Shown here one piece after another: positions 55,972 to 64,000 of a stretch of DNA of 64,000 nt. Every line of letters starts with the position of its first letter. The first letter of the stretch is position 1. Under the pieces are notes generated by a model. That model had not been told where the DNA came from, did not search any database, and worked only from the letters and a program-made list of their open reading frames with translations. Location of the stretch: contig NZ_JBEJGX010000003.1 of the NCBI RefSeq assembly GCF_040253635.1, positions 1,364,001 to 1,428,000 of the forward strand, written 5' to 3'. Origin of the DNA: Streptomyces sp. Edi2 (lineage in GTDB: Bacteria > Actinomycetota > Actinomycetes > Streptomycetales > Streptomycetaceae). The position numbers and the translations under genes are program-made.

Positions 55972-56001
55972 TCTGCTTGTGGCGAATCTGCGGCGGGCAG
56001 A
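55972..56001. promoter_or_regulatory. Two adjacent PopR-type operator boxes upstream of clpP3
   Basis: The reported PopR site is TCTGCC-N3-GGCAGA. Here TCTGCG-GCG-GGCAGA (55987-56001, one mismatch) directly abuts TCTGCT-TGT-GGCGAA (55972-55986, weaker). They lie about 75-100 bp before clpP3, consistent with activator binding. Confidence 0.72.
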
Positions 56002-56073
56002 GAAACCGCATCCGGGGATCTCCCGAGGTCAAGAGTGGAGTCGACGGCATCCCTGCCTCGACAAGGAGACCAG

Positions 56074-56712
56074 ATGACTTCACTCACCACGCTCCCGCCC
56101 CGCGCGGAGGAGGGCGACACACCGCCCAGCCGCTTCGACGACCATCTCGCGGCACAACTGCTCGCCCAGCGGATCGTCCTCCTCGGCACACAGGTCGACG
56201 ACGTGTCGGCCAACCGGGTGTGCGCGCAGCTGCTGCTGCTGTCGGCGGAGGACCCGCGCACCGACATCAGCCTGTACATCAACAGCCCCGGCGGGTCGGT
56301 CACCGCGGGTCTCGCCATCTACGACACCATGCGGCTCATCCCGAACGATGTCTCGACGCTGGCGATGGGGTTCGCCGCCAGCATGGGCCAGTTCCTGCTC
56401 ACCGTGGGGGCGCCCGGCAAGCGGTTGGCGCTGCCGAACGCGCGGATCATGATGCACCAGCCCTCAGCGGGCATCGCTGGCACCGCCGCGGACATCGAGA
56501 TCCAGGCGGAGAACCTCCAGTTCACCAAGAAGGCCGTCGAGCGGATCACCGCCGAGCACACCGGGCAGAGCGAGGAGACGATCGCGCGGGACGGCGACCG
56601 GGACCGCTGGTTCACGGCCGAGCAGGCCAGGGAGTACGGAATCGTGGACCGGGTGGTGGAGTCGCTCGCCGACATCCGCCCGGCCGCGTCGCGCCGACGG
56701 ATGGGGTTGTGA
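56074..56712 (+). CDS. clpP3: ATP-dependent Clp protease proteolytic subunit ClpP3
   Basis: 212-residue ClpP serine peptidase with all three catalytic residues: Ser103 (GFAASMGQ), His128 (IMMHQPSAG) and Asp177 ([12 protein letters not shown]). Forms ClpP rings with ClpP4 and works with Clp ATPases on tagged proteins. In Streptomyces the clpP3-clpP4 operon is a back-up for ClpP1P2, activated by PopR. ATG 56074 follows AAGGAGA. One base separates its stop from clpP4. Confidence 0.95.
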   Translation: MTSLTTLPPRAEEGDTPPSRFDDHLAAQLLAQRIVLLGTQVDDVSANRVCAQLLLLSAEDPRTDISLYINSPGGSVTAGLAIYDTMRLIPNDVSTLAMGFAASMGQFLLTVGAPGKRLALPNARIMMHQPSAGIAGTAADIEIQAENLQFTKKAVERITAEHTGQSEETIARDGDRDRWFTAEQAREYGIVDRVVESLADIRPAASRRRMGL

Positions 56713-56713
56713 C

Positions 56714-57316
56714 ATGGGGTCGTACACGGTTCCCTACGTCATCGAGCGGACCGCGCAGGGTGAGCGGTCCTACGACGTCTTCAGCCGGCTGCTGAACGAG
56801 CGGATCATCTTCCTCGGCACCGAGATCGACGACGGAGTCGCCAATGTGGTCATCGCGCAACTCCTGCATCTGGAGTCGGCGAGCCCGGAGCAGGAGATCT
56901 CGATCTATCTCAACTCGCCCGGTGGATCGTTCACTTCGCTGATGGCGATCTACGACACGATGACGTTCGTGCAGGCGCCGATCTCCACGTTCTGCGTCGG
57001 TCAGGCGGCGTCGACGGCGGCGGTGCTGCTGGCCGGCGGAGATCCCGGGCGACGGTTCGTACTCCAGCACGCGCGGGTGCTGCTCGGCCAGCCGGCCAGC
57101 GGCGGCCGGCAGGGGACGGTCTCCGACCTCAGCCTCGCGGCCAAGGAGATGGTCCGCATCCGCTCGCAGGTGGAGGAGGTCCTGTCCCGGCACACGCATC
57201 ACGACGTGGCGACGCTGCGCGCGGATATGGACCGGGACAAGGTGCTCACCGCCGAGGAGGCCGTCGCCTACGGGCTCGCCGACGAGGTGCTGAGCCGACG
57301 GTTCGCGTTCGTCTGA
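56714..57316 (+). CDS. clpP4: ClpP-family subunit ClpP4 lacking the catalytic histidine
   Basis: 200-residue ClpP paralogue. The Ser100 nucleophile (GQAASTAA) and Asp175 (MDRDKVLTA) are kept. The position of the catalytic His is Gly125 ([11 protein letters not shown] instead of ARxMMHQP), so this subunit should be proteolytically impaired and act in a mixed ring with ClpP3. ATG 56714 is one base after the clpP3 stop. A bidirectional hairpin separates it from the converging popR. Confidence 0.92.
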   Translation: MGSYTVPYVIERTAQGERSYDVFSRLLNERIIFLGTEIDDGVANVVIAQLLHLESASPEQEISIYLNSPGGSFTSLMAIYDTMTFVQAPISTFCVGQAASTAAVLLAGGDPGRRFVLQHARVLLGQPASGGRQGTVSDLSLAAKEMVRIRSQVEEVLSRHTHHDVATLRADMDRDKVLTAEEAVAYGLADEVLSRRFAFV

Positions 57317-57349
57317 CCCCGCGCGGCCGTGGCGAAGGCCGGCGAGCCA

Positions 57350-57384
57350 GCCGGTACGACGGTGGTGCGCCCCGTCGTACCGGC
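57350..57384. terminator. Bidirectional terminator between clpP4 and popR
   Basis: 13-bp perfect stem (GCCGGTACGACGG at 57350-57362, complement 57372-57384) with a 9-nt loop, lying between the ends of two converging genes. Confidence 0.75.
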
Positions 57385-57395
57385 CGTCGGTTCGG

Positions 57396-57827
57396 TCAGG
57401 CGGCGAGGCAGAGGCCGTCGTACTGCGCCGTGGGCGACGTGCGGCCCCGGCCCACCCGGCTCCGGGCGTACCGGGCCAGGTCGTCCTGGGCGAGCGAGAG
57501 CAGGTCGGCGAGGCCGAGCCCGAGGGCGTGGGCGGCGGCCGCGAGCACCTCGGAGGAGGCCTCCTTGCGTCCGCGCTCCAGCTCCGACAGGTACGGCATC
57601 GAGATCCGGGCCGCCTCCGCGACGTCCTTCAGCGTGCGCTCCTGGGCGAGCCGCTCGCGCCGCAGCACATCGCCGACGAGGTCCCGCCACAGGGGTTCCC
57701 TCGGCGCGGGCGTCTGTGGGGCTCCCGCCGGTCGCTGCGGGGCGCGGGTCGCCCCACTGGAACCGGGCGGCGTGGTCTGCGGGCGCAGGGGGATGACGCG
57801 GGCTTCGTTCGGCGCATGAGTGCTCAC
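57396..57827 (-). CDS. popR: PopR/ClgR-family XRE regulator of the clpP3-clpP4 operon
   Basis: 143 residues. A central XRE-type HTH (RTLKDVAEAARISMPYLSEL, then ERGRKEASSEVL) of the ClgR/PopR group. The C-terminus ends Leu-Ala-Ala; in S. lividans PopR a terminal Ala-Ala is a ClpP1P2 degradation signal, so the protein accumulates, and turns on clpP3-clpP4, only when the main Clp protease fails. GTG 57827 is preceded by an in-frame TAG at the IS3 border, so no earlier start exists. The IS3 element ends 13 bp upstream, having displaced the native promoter. Confidence 0.88.
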   Translation of the reverse strand: MSTHAPNEARVIPLRPQTTPPGSSGATRAPQRPAGAPQTPAPREPLWRDLVGDVLRRERLAQERTLKDVAEAARISMPYLSELERGRKEASSEVLAAAAHALGLGLADLLSLAQDDLARYARSRVGRGRTSPTAQYDGLCLAA

Positions 57828-57880
57828 CCCTTCAGCCTAGTGAGCTTGTTCCGCTTTGACGGACACCATTGGTGTGGTGG

Positions 57881-58753
57881 TCAGGCTGCGAGTGCGGTCT
57901 CATATTCGGCGGGACTGCGGTAGCCGAGGCTGCTGTGTAGTCGGTGCAAGTTGTACCAGCCCTCGATGAAATCAAAGATCGCGGTGCGGGCGGCGGCCCG
58001 GCTGGGCCAGGCGGCAGTGCCGAGCAACTCTCGCTTGATGGTGGCGAAGAACGACTCGGCGAGCGCGTTGTCCCAGCACTGGCCGGTGCGGCCGACCGAC
58101 AGCCGGATGCCGAACTGGTCAGCCAGGGAGGCGAATTGCTGACTGGTGTACTGGCACCCGCGATCGGAGTGGAAGATCACCGGACGGGTGGGGCGACGCT
58201 GCCGGCAGGCGGCCTTGAGAGCATCGGCGACCAGATCGGTCCGCAGGTGATCGGCTGTCGCCCAGCCCACCACCCGGCGCGAGGCGATGTCGATGACAGT
58301 GGCCAGGTAGAGCCAGCCCTCCTCGGTCGGGATGTACGTGATGTCGCCGCACCAGCGAGCGTCGAGGGCCGCTGCGTCGGGCCGGAAGTCCCGGACAACG
58401 AGGTCGGGCCGCACGGCAGCTCGTGGATCGGGGATCGTGGTCGGGTGCCGCCGTCTGCGGTGCCGGCCCTGCAGCCCGGCGGCCCGCATCAGCCGGGCGA
58501 CGCGGCGACGGCCGCATCTGGAGCCCTCACGCTTCAGTGCGGCGTGGATGCGTGGGGAGCCGTAGGTGCCGCGCGAGTGCTCATGGACTTGCGTGATCTG
58601 TTCGGTCAGCTCGGCGTCGCGGGCTGCCCGCGGGCCGGGAGTACCGGTGCGGCGGGCGTAGAAGGCGGTTCTGGAGACCCTCAGCAGTTCACACGCTCGT
58701 TTGACGTTGTGGCCGCTCTGCTTCTCCGCCTCGATGAACGGGTGCACCGTCAC
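57881..58753 (-). CDS. IS3-family transposase orfB (integrase catalytic domain)
   Basis: 290 residues from GTG 58753. HTH_21-type N-terminal part (VKRACELLRVSRTAFYARRT, GTYGSPRIHAAL) and an rve integrase core with the DDE triad in WCGDITYI, IFHSDRGCQY and NALAESFFATIK. Overlaps orfA by 4 nt; the full transposase is made by a frameshift near FFAKETR. Confidence 0.92.
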   Translation of the reverse strand: MTVHPFIEAEKQSGHNVKRACELLRVSRTAFYARRTGTPGPRAARDAELTEQITQVHEHSRGTYGSPRIHAALKREGSRCGRRRVARLMRAAGLQGRHRRRRHPTTIPDPRAAVRPDLVVRDFRPDAAALDARWCGDITYIPTEEGWLYLATVIDIASRRVVGWATADHLRTDLVADALKAACRQRRPTRPVIFHSDRGCQYTSQQFASLADQFGIRLSVGRTGQCWDNALAESFFATIKRELLGTAAWPSRAAARTAIFDFIEGWYNLHRLHSSLGYRSPAEYETALAA

Positions 58754-59058
58754 CGGGTCTCCTTCGCGAAGAAAGCCGTGGCTCGCTTGAGGATGTCGAC
58801 GTCCTCGCGCAGTCGGCGGTTCTCTCGCCGCAGCGCGGCCAGTTCCTCGCGTTCGCTGCTGGTCAGGCCTTCGCGCTCGCCCGCGTCGACCTCGGCCTGG
58901 CTGACCCACAGCCGTACTGCCGTCTCGGTCAGATCGAAGTCCTTGGCGATCTGACCGGCCGAGCGGTCACCGCGCCGGCACAGCTCGACGATCTCCGCCT
59001 TGAACTCCGGCGTGAACGAACGGCGAGGGCGAGGCTTCTTCTTCCCCATGCTCTCCAT
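58750..59058 (-). CDS. IS3-family transposase orfA
   Basis: 102 residues with a HTH_Tnp_1 domain (RRSFTPEFKAEIVELCRRGD, IAKDFDLTETAVRLWVSQAE) and a leucine-zipper coiled coil (ALRRENRRLREDVDILKRAT). ATG 59058 has GGGAGG 9 nt upstream; the frame continues to 59106 inside the terminal repeat. Confidence 0.9.
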   Translation of the reverse strand: MESMGKKKPRPRRSFTPEFKAEIVELCRRGDRSAGQIAKDFDLTETAVRLWVSQAEVDAGEREGLTSSEREELAALRRENRRLREDVDILKRATAFFAKETR

Positions 59059-59121
59059 GATGGACATCCTCCCGGGGCAGAACCCCTGATCTCTGATGTC
59101 CGTCAAAGCGGATCAAGCCCA

Positions 59122-60037
59122 GGACATCGTGGCGCGCTACGAAGCCAGAGGCCCGCATCGAATGGCGCCCGAGGCAGAAGACCTGCGTAGGTACGTGCAA
59201 GAACTCTTGGAAGGTCGGCAGCCACCCCGCCAGCAGGAAGCACTGTTCCGACTGGCAGCACAAGCTTCCGGACTGCTCGGCTACATGGCCGTGAACGCTG
59301 GCCGTGACTCCTTGGCGGAGGCGTACTGCGCTGAGGCTGAGAAGCTCGCAAGTGCCATTGGCGCTCAAGACCTCCTGATGTGGATCGCCGGCACCAGATC
59401 CCTCAACGCGTACTACTTGGGTGACTTCGCGACGGCCGCCGGGTGGGCGGACGCAGGCATTGACCTTGCACCTGGGCATCCGCAGGCTATCCGGCTGTTG
59501 GCCAATGGCCGGGCGAGGGCACTGGGCAAGGTGGGCGACAGGAAGGGAGTCGAACGGGCACTTGCCGAGGCAGAAGAACTCACTGTGCGGCACCGGCTAC
59601 CTGGCGGACTCACCTCATGCATCTCCTTCGCCCCCTACAGCCCGGCCCGAACACTGGCAAACGCGGCAACTGCGCATCTCGCGCTCGGTGATACTCAGCG
59701 AGTCCTGGAGTGTGCTGACCGGATCGACGATCTCGTCGAGCGATCCGATTCCGCATGGAGCCGCGCGCTGGTCCGTCTGGATGTGGCTACGGCGCTCCTC
59801 AATGGGACAAGCCCTGACGTCGAGCACGCGATGACGATTGGGCAGCAAGTGCTCTCGGCCGGTAGCGGACCGCCGATTCGCTCCGTCGTTCAACGTGTTG
59901 GTGAGTTGAACGCTCGCACTGCACACTGGCGAGAACAGCCCAAGGTGCGGGAGTTCGCCGAAGTGCTGCAGACGTGGAGGGCGACCCCACAGAACCAGCT
60001 CATCTCCAAGGTCTGCGACGATGACACACTCGTGTGA
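59122..60037 (+). pseudogene. XRE/TPR-type transcriptional regulator truncated by the IS3 element
   Basis: About 305 residues of helical repeat (EALFRLAAQASGLLGYMAVN, DLLMWIAGTRSLNAYYLGDF, ARTLANAATAHLALGDTQRV), the C-terminal sensor part of a common Streptomyces family whose N-terminal HTH would lie where the IS3 ends. A start codon in the IS terminal repeat (ATG 59096) is in frame and could drive a DNA-binding-deficient product. It precedes the 2H phosphoesterase gene by 18 nt. Confidence 0.72.
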
Positions 60038-60055
60038 TCGATCAAGGAGCAGCGG

Positions 60056-60850
60056 GTGCAGCGACTCCAATACGAACAGGCTTCCTTTCCGCCGGCCCCG
60101 CCCCCATCTCTGACAGATCCCTCAGTGATCGCCAGGCACGAATGGGCCGCCTTGGACAGGGTCAACGAGATGGTGAACCACTGGGACAGACCCGGGTGGA
60201 CATCATCCACTCGCGCGTATTACTGGATGATCACCTTCCCCGGCGCTGCGGCGCTCATCCAGCGGGCTCAGCAGTGCCAACAGGCGCTGCGATCCCTCGT
60301 CTTCGACGACATCCCCGAAGACGGCCTCCACCTGACGCTTGGACGCATCGGGCCGTCGACCGAGATCTCGCTGGCCCAGCTGGATTCTTTGATCGCTTCC
60401 GTCCAGGTCGCCGTCTCCTCCTTTTCCCTGCAGGCAGTGCCTATGACCGCCTCCCGTGGCGCGATCCGCTTCAGCGTCGGGCCATGGACACCCTTGATCG
60501 ACCTGCGCATCATGCTCGCGAAGGCGGGGGCTAGCGTCGGCCTGCCGCTCCGGAAGCCGACATCGGGATTCCGCCCACACGTCGGCATCAGTTACTGCAA
60601 CCGACTAGTGCCTGCGACCAGCGTCCGGGACGTGGTGAGACCCTTGCGCGCTCTCGAAACCGTGGAGACAGAGGTAAGACAGGTACACATCGTCGAACTG
60701 CGTCGTGAGCCGTCGGCATACCGATGGGAGGTAGTGCGCACGCTCGACCTCCCCACAGCGCCGCTGCGACGAAACGAGGGAACGCGCGCAGGCCAAGCAC
60801 GGGACGGCCTGCACGCGTTCGAACACGGTGATCATCGGAGACTCCCTTGA
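60056..60850 (+). CDS. 2'-5' RNA ligase/2H phosphoesterase family protein
   Basis: 264 residues with two HxTx-type motifs: LHLTLGRIG (about residue 91) and PHVGISYCN (about 178), where the second has Gly in place of Thr/Ser. The family hydrolyses 2',3'-cyclic nucleotides or processes RNA ends; this branch is close to standalone 2'-5' RNA ligase-like proteins in Streptomyces. GTG 60056 with AAGGAG 6 nt before it. Residues after about 240 read as fusion tail over an adjacent HAD fragment, suggesting a deletion joined the genes. Confidence 0.8.
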   Translation: MQRLQYEQASFPPAPPPSLTDPSVIARHEWAALDRVNEMVNHWDRPGWTSSTRAYYWMITFPGAAALIQRAQQCQQALRSLVFDDIPEDGLHLTLGRIGPSTEISLAQLDSLIASVQVAVSSFSLQAVPMTASRGAIRFSVGPWTPLIDLRIMLAKAGASVGLPLRKPTSGFRPHVGISYCNRLVPATSVRDVVRPLRALETVETEVRQVHIVELRREPSAYRWEVVRTLDLPTAPLRRNEGTRAGQARDGLHAFEHGDHRRLP

Positions 60851-61010
60851 GGACGTCCGCACGGGACTTGTGGGCGGCGCCTCGGTTCTCGGTGTGACCT
60901 CGGGCAAGACCTCCGCACAGGACCTCAAGGAAGCGGGGGCCGAGGTTGTCCTCGACAGCCCGGAAAACGTAGCGCAGCTGGTGGCTGCGATCGCTGCCGT
61001 CACACCCTGA
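60822..61010 (+). pseudogene. C-terminal fragment of a HAD-family phosphatase
   Basis: VIIGDSLEDVRTGLVGGASV, then LGVTSGKTSAQDLKEAGAEV and LDSPENVAQLVAAI. These are motif III/IV and the C-terminus of a HAD hydrolase; the N-terminal DxD part is missing. It overlaps the 3' end of the upstream gene in another frame. Confidence 0.75.
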
Positions 61011-61079
61011 ACAGGCGCCCCTCGTCTGGAGAGCAACAGTCCTGTCAGCCCCATACGCCGCGGGTCTACACTGCCGATC

Positions 61080-61739
61080 ATGACGCAGAGCCCTGTCGAA
61101 CTGGTGATCTTCGATTGTGACGGCGTACTGGTGGACAGCGAGCGGATATGCGTCAAAGTGGACGCGATGATCATGGCTGAACTGGGATGCACGTTCACCG
61201 AGGAAGAGATCATCGAGAAGTTCGTCGGCTCATCCACCGAGGTCTACACGGCCGCCGTAGAGGAGCAGCTTGGACGGCGTCTGGAGAAGGACTGGCTGCA
61301 GCAATACGAGCATCTGTACCAGGCGGCCTTCGACGCGGAATTGACCGCTGTCGATGGCGTCGCAGAAGCCCTGAGCAGCCTCACCACACCCGTCTGCGTC
61401 GCATCGAACACTCACCACGCCGGCATCCGGAGAAACCTGGAGATCGCGGCGCTGAGCGACCACTTCGAGGAGCGCATCTTCAGCGCAGACGACGTCCCCC
61501 GGGGCAAGCCTGCCCCCGACCTCTTCCTGCACGCTGCTCGCTCCATGGGCGTGGAGCCCGAGCAGTGCGCGGTGATCGAGGACAGCGCGTACGGAGTTCA
61601 GGCAGCACGTGCCGCCGGCATGCGGGCCTTCGGCTATTGCGGCGGTCTCACACCGGCCACGCGACTGGAAGGACCAGGCACCACCCTGTTCGACGATATG
61701 CGCGACCTGCCCAAGCTGCTGGCCATCGCTCGGCACTGA
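61080..61739 (+). CDS. HAD-IA family hydrolase (beta-phosphoglucomutase-like)
   Basis: 219 residues with complete HAD motifs: FDCDGVLVDSE (nucleophile Asp and general acid), a helical cap with the family's small fold, CVASNTHHAGIR (motif II), KPAPDLFLHAARSMGV (motif III Lys) and CAVIEDSAYGVQAARAAGMR (motif IV). A sugar-phosphate phosphatase or mutase in the cytosol; substrate unknown. Confidence 0.9.
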   Translation: MTQSPVELVIFDCDGVLVDSERICVKVDAMIMAELGCTFTEEEIIEKFVGSSTEVYTAAVEEQLGRRLEKDWLQQYEHLYQAAFDAELTAVDGVAEALSSLTTPVCVASNTHHAGIRRNLEIAALSDHFEERIFSADDVPRGKPAPDLFLHAARSMGVEPEQCAVIEDSAYGVQAARAAGMRAFGYCGGLTPATRLEGPGTTLFDDMRDLPKLLAIARH

Positions 61740-61765
61740 ACTTCAGCAGTGCAGTTGCAAGCAAT

Positions 61766-61799
61766 CGGACCGGCCGCTGCGCCATTCGCGACCGGTCCG
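61766..61799. terminator. Hairpin between converging HAD hydrolase and tyrS
   Basis: CGGACCGG (61766-61773) pairs with CCGGTCCG (61792-61799); an 18-nt loop. A likely shared terminator. Confidence 0.6.
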
Positions 61800-61905
61800 C
61801 GGGTATTTGCCGACGGGCCTGCTTACCTCACGGCAGCCGTAGCCCACGTTCGTGAGACGGAGGTACTCCTCCCGCTCACGGTTGAGCTTCCATCTCCTGG
61901 TTACT

Positions 61906-63174
61906 TCAGGCCCCGGTGACCTCGATGGCCGCCAGGTTCTTCTTGCCCCGGCGAAGCACCAGCCAGCGTCCGTGCAACAGCTCGTCAGCCGTGGCCACCG
62001 TGTCCTCGGAGGTCACCTTCACGTTGTTCACGTAGGCGCCCCCCTCCTTCACGGTGCGGCGGGCGGCCGACTTGCTCGCCACGAGGCCAACCTCCGCGAA
62101 CAGAGCGGTCACCAGGCCGAGTTCGCTCACCTTGGCGTTCGGGAGCTCGGAGAGCGCGGCGGCCAACGTCGCCTCGTCGAGGTCGGCGAGTTTGCCCTGC
62201 CCGAACAGCGCCTTCGACGCGGCAATCACGGCGGCGCACTGGTCGGCGCCATGCACCAGCGTGGTCAGCTCCTCGGCAAGCGCACGCTGAGCGGTACGGG
62301 CTTGCGGCCGCTCCTCGGTCACCTTCTCCAACTCCTCAAGCTCCTCACGGGACTTGAAGGAGAGAATGCGCATGTACCGGGAGATGTCCTGGTCGTCTGT
62401 GTTCAGCCAGAACTGGTAGAACGCGTACGGCGTGGTCATCTCCGGGTCAAGCCATAGCGTACCGGTCTCCGTCTTGCCGAACTTGGTGCCGTCCGCCTTC
62501 GTCAACAGCGGCGTCGCGAGCGCGTGCACCTCGGCGTGCGGCTCCATGCGGTGGATCAGATCCAGGCCGGCTGTGAGGTTGCCCCACTGGTCGCTGCCGC
62601 CCGTCTGGAGGGTGCAGCCGTACCGCCGGTACAGCTCCAGGAAGTCCATACCCTGGAGCAACTGGTAGCTGAACTCCGTGAAGCTAATACCTTGATCGGA
62701 CGCCAGGCGCTGGGCGACCGAGTCCTTGGTGAGCATCTTGTTCACCCGGAAGTGCTTGCCGATGTCCCGCAGGAACCCGATCACGGTCAGGCCCGAGGTC
62801 CAGTCCAGGTTGTTGACCATGGTCGCCGCGTTGTCGCCCTCAAAGGACAGGAACGGCTCGATCTGCGTGCGCAGTCGGGTCACCCACTGGGCGATGATCT
62901 CTGGGTCGTTCAGGGTGCGCTCGGCGGTCGGCCGAGGGTCGCCGATGTGACCAGTCGCGCCACCCACGAGCGCCAGCGGCCGGTGCCCGGCCTGCTGGAG
63001 CCGGCGGAGGGTGAGCACCTGCACCAGGTGGCCCACGTGCAGGCTGGCCGCGGTCGGGTCAAAGCCGCAATAGAACGTGACGGGACCATCCGCGAGAGCC
63101 TTGCGCAATGCGTCCTGGTCAGTGACATGGGCGATCAGCCCGCGCCACTGGAACTCGTCGACGATGGCCGTCAC
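61906..63174 (-). CDS. tyrS: Tyrosyl-tRNA synthetase
   Basis: 422 residues. Class I signature HVGH (LHVGHLVQV), tyrosine-pocket YCGFDPTAASLH, Q-GG-DQWGN (LQTGGSDQWGN), KMSKS-equivalent KFGKTETG, and a C-terminal S4 RNA-binding domain (SKSAARRTVKEGGAYVNNVK). GTG 63174 is taken for the family N-terminus TAIVDEFQWRGL, with AGGAG 10 nt upstream. Whether this is the only tyrS or a second copy cannot be told. No T-box leader is visible. Confidence 0.95.
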   Translation of the reverse strand: MTAIVDEFQWRGLIAHVTDQDALRKALADGPVTFYCGFDPTAASLHVGHLVQVLTLRRLQQAGHRPLALVGGATGHIGDPRPTAERTLNDPEIIAQWVTRLRTQIEPFLSFEGDNAATMVNNLDWTSGLTVIGFLRDIGKHFRVNKMLTKDSVAQRLASDQGISFTEFSYQLLQGMDFLELYRRYGCTLQTGGSDQWGNLTAGLDLIHRMEPHAEVHALATPLLTKADGTKFGKTETGTLWLDPEMTTPYAFYQFWLNTDDQDISRYMRILSFKSREELEELEKVTEERPQARTAQRALAEELTTLVHGADQCAAVIAASKALFGQGKLADLDEATLAAALSELPNAKVSELGLVTALFAEVGLVASKSAARRTVKEGGAYVNNVKVTSEDTVATADELLHGRWLVLRRGKKNLAAIEVTGA

Positions 63175-63255
63175 GGTCCTGTGTCTCCTAGAGTCGCGTG
63201 TGTGAGTTTGGCGGCCAGTGTAGTGCTCCAGGCGGGCCTTCTGCGTTTGCACTGG

Positions 63256-64000
63256 TCAGCGGTTGTTTCGAGCAGCGCCCAGGTCGTCGTGCGCCCCGGA
63301 GTGTCCTGAATCACGCCACCCGAACCATACGTCGAGTAGTCGGTCGATCACAGCTTTACTGTGACTGCGATAGTCGCGCACCAGTGCTTTGCCATTGGCC
63401 ACGAGTCGGGCCCTGAGCGCAGGATCATGATCGATTGCGTCGATGGTCTGACCGAAATCTCGTGCGGCCCGCTTAACGTCATCCGGAGATACCAAGGGAT
63501 ACAGCACATTGCCTTCGAGCTCATAACCAGCGATCGGTGGCGGGGAGACGAACATCGCGGCATTTCCAAGCTCGGGCAGGCTGCCTATTCGGTGGGCCAC
63601 AACAGGTACTCCTAACTCCATCGCTTCAAGCGCAACTCGTGGGAGTCCTTCCGGGCCGAGGGACGGTACGAGCAGGATCCTGGTGCGGTTGTAGATCGTG
63701 GTGGGGTCCGGACTGAAGGAGGCCACTTGGACGCTCGGTGAGGGCGATGCATACGGCGGGACGTCGGGCCAGGTCTCCACGACAAGGTAGGCGTCGTCGG
63801 GGCGCTGACGAACGAGTGCGTCCCAGACACGCCGGCCCTTGATGGGGTGGTGGTTGATCAACGTCAGGGACCGGCCCGCCGCGCCTACGGGCGCCGGGCT
63901 GATTCGTCGCTCGGGCAGGAGGTTAGGAAGCACCTGCGCTGGCACGCCGGTCTGGCTGTGGAAGGCATCGGCGATCGTCTGGCTGACCGCGTGCACACTC
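63256..64000 (-). CDS. Glycosyltransferase family 4-type protein (5' end outside window)
   Basis: C-terminal ~248 residues, open to the right edge. GT-B nucleotide-sugar domain: PDDAYLVVETWPD, ILLVPSLGPEGLPRVALEAM (the EX7E motif with PE...E) and GVPVVAHRIGSLPELG. Transfers a sugar from an NDP-donor; acceptor unknown. The N-terminal acceptor domain is beyond the window. Confidence 0.82.
   Translation of the reverse strand, partial: SVHAVSQTIADAFHSQTGVPAQVLPNLLPERRISPAPVGAAGRSLTLINHHPIKGRRVWDALVRQRPDDAYLVVETWPDVPPYASPSPSVQVASFSPDPTTIYNRTRILLVPSLGPEGLPRVALEAMELGVPVVAHRIGSLPELGNAAMFVSPPPIAGYELEGNVLYPLVSPDDVKRAARDFGQTIDAIDHDPALRARLVANGKALVRDYRSHSKAVIDRLLDVWFGWRDSGHSGAHDDLGAARNNR

Larger units (their letters stand above)
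57841..59121. mobile_element. IS3-family insertion sequence (1281 bp)
   Basis: Terminal inverted repeats TGAGCTTGTTCCGCTTTGAC (left) and TGGGCTTGATCCGCTTTGAC (right, reversed), continuing GGACA on both sides. It encodes orfA and orfB on the minus strand. No target duplication is seen: TAG precedes the left end and GGA follows the right end. Confidence 0.9.

Noticed and set aside
55527..56795. A 422-residue frame across the clpP3 start
   Set aside because: Its second half is clpP3 read in the wrong frame; ribosome site and ClpP homology fix the true start at 56074.
63175..63255. A T-box leader for tyrS
   Set aside because: The gap is only about 80 nt with no specifier stem or T-box sequence.

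Overview
The window is from a high-GC actinomycete chromosome, almost certainly Streptomyces. The evidence is strong third-position G/C coding, a complete conservon (cvnABCD), TTA codons in a transporter operon, a clpP3-clpP4-popR locus, and a rifamycin phosphotransferase under a perfect rifamycin-associated element. Insertion sequences and gene debris thicken from about 30 kb onward, which suggests an accessory or arm-proximal region.

Left part (1-29 kb), mostly intact. It begins with a truncated lipoprotein solute-binding gene, then a conservon (sensor kinase, roadblock, DUF742 and GTPase) and a LuxR-type regulator. A NarL-type two-component pair faces a divergent MacB-like ABC exporter, with a perfect palindrome in the shared promoter region. 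From 11.6 to 24.1 kb lies a two-armed aromatic catabolic island. One arm encodes an FAD protein, an HpaB/HpaC two-component hydroxylase, an aminotransferase, an RraA-type aldolase and S-adenosylhomocysteinase. The other encodes 2-hydroxymuconic semialdehyde dehydrogenase, 2-oxopent-4-enoate hydratase, 4-oxalocrotonate decarboxylase, 4-oxalocrotonate tautomerase and catechol 2,3-dioxygenase. Together they can take a phenol through catechol to pyruvate plus an aldehyde. An Nramp metal transporter and an AzlCD exporter follow. At 27-28.9 kb is a Ro60 (TROVE) gene preceded by two Y-RNA-like noncoding RNAs; the proximal one carries a circularly permuted tRNA mimic.

Middle part (29-41 kb). It holds a secreted FG-GAP protein, a VTT membrane protein, the rifamycin-associated element and rph, a DUF4232 lipoprotein, and a 4-hydroxybenzoate hydroxylase-like monooxygenase with an AraC regulator. 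Several decayed genes, one orphan CRISPR-like repeat and a complete IS5-family element (1001 bp, CTAG target duplication) are also present.

Right part (41-64 kb), mobile and defensive. A three-gene ABC-three-component conflict system (nuclease-like effector, middle component, SMC-like ATPase) is followed by excisionase, prophage and transposase remnants and an IS630-family element. Next is a translationally coupled alpha/beta-hydrolase plus a 1472-residue caspase-STAND-propeller protein, an NLR-like candidate immunity module. Then come clpP3-clpP4 with tandem PopR operators, popR with an IS3 element 13 bp upstream of its start, an IS-truncated XRE-type regulator, a 2H phosphoesterase, HAD hydrolases, tyrosyl-tRNA synthetase and a partial glycosyltransferase.

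The most novel material is the Y RNA/Ro60 locus, the caspase-STAND pair, the ABC-3C operon and the unusual composition of the meta-cleavage island. No searches were run; family assignments rest on motifs and recalled family features.
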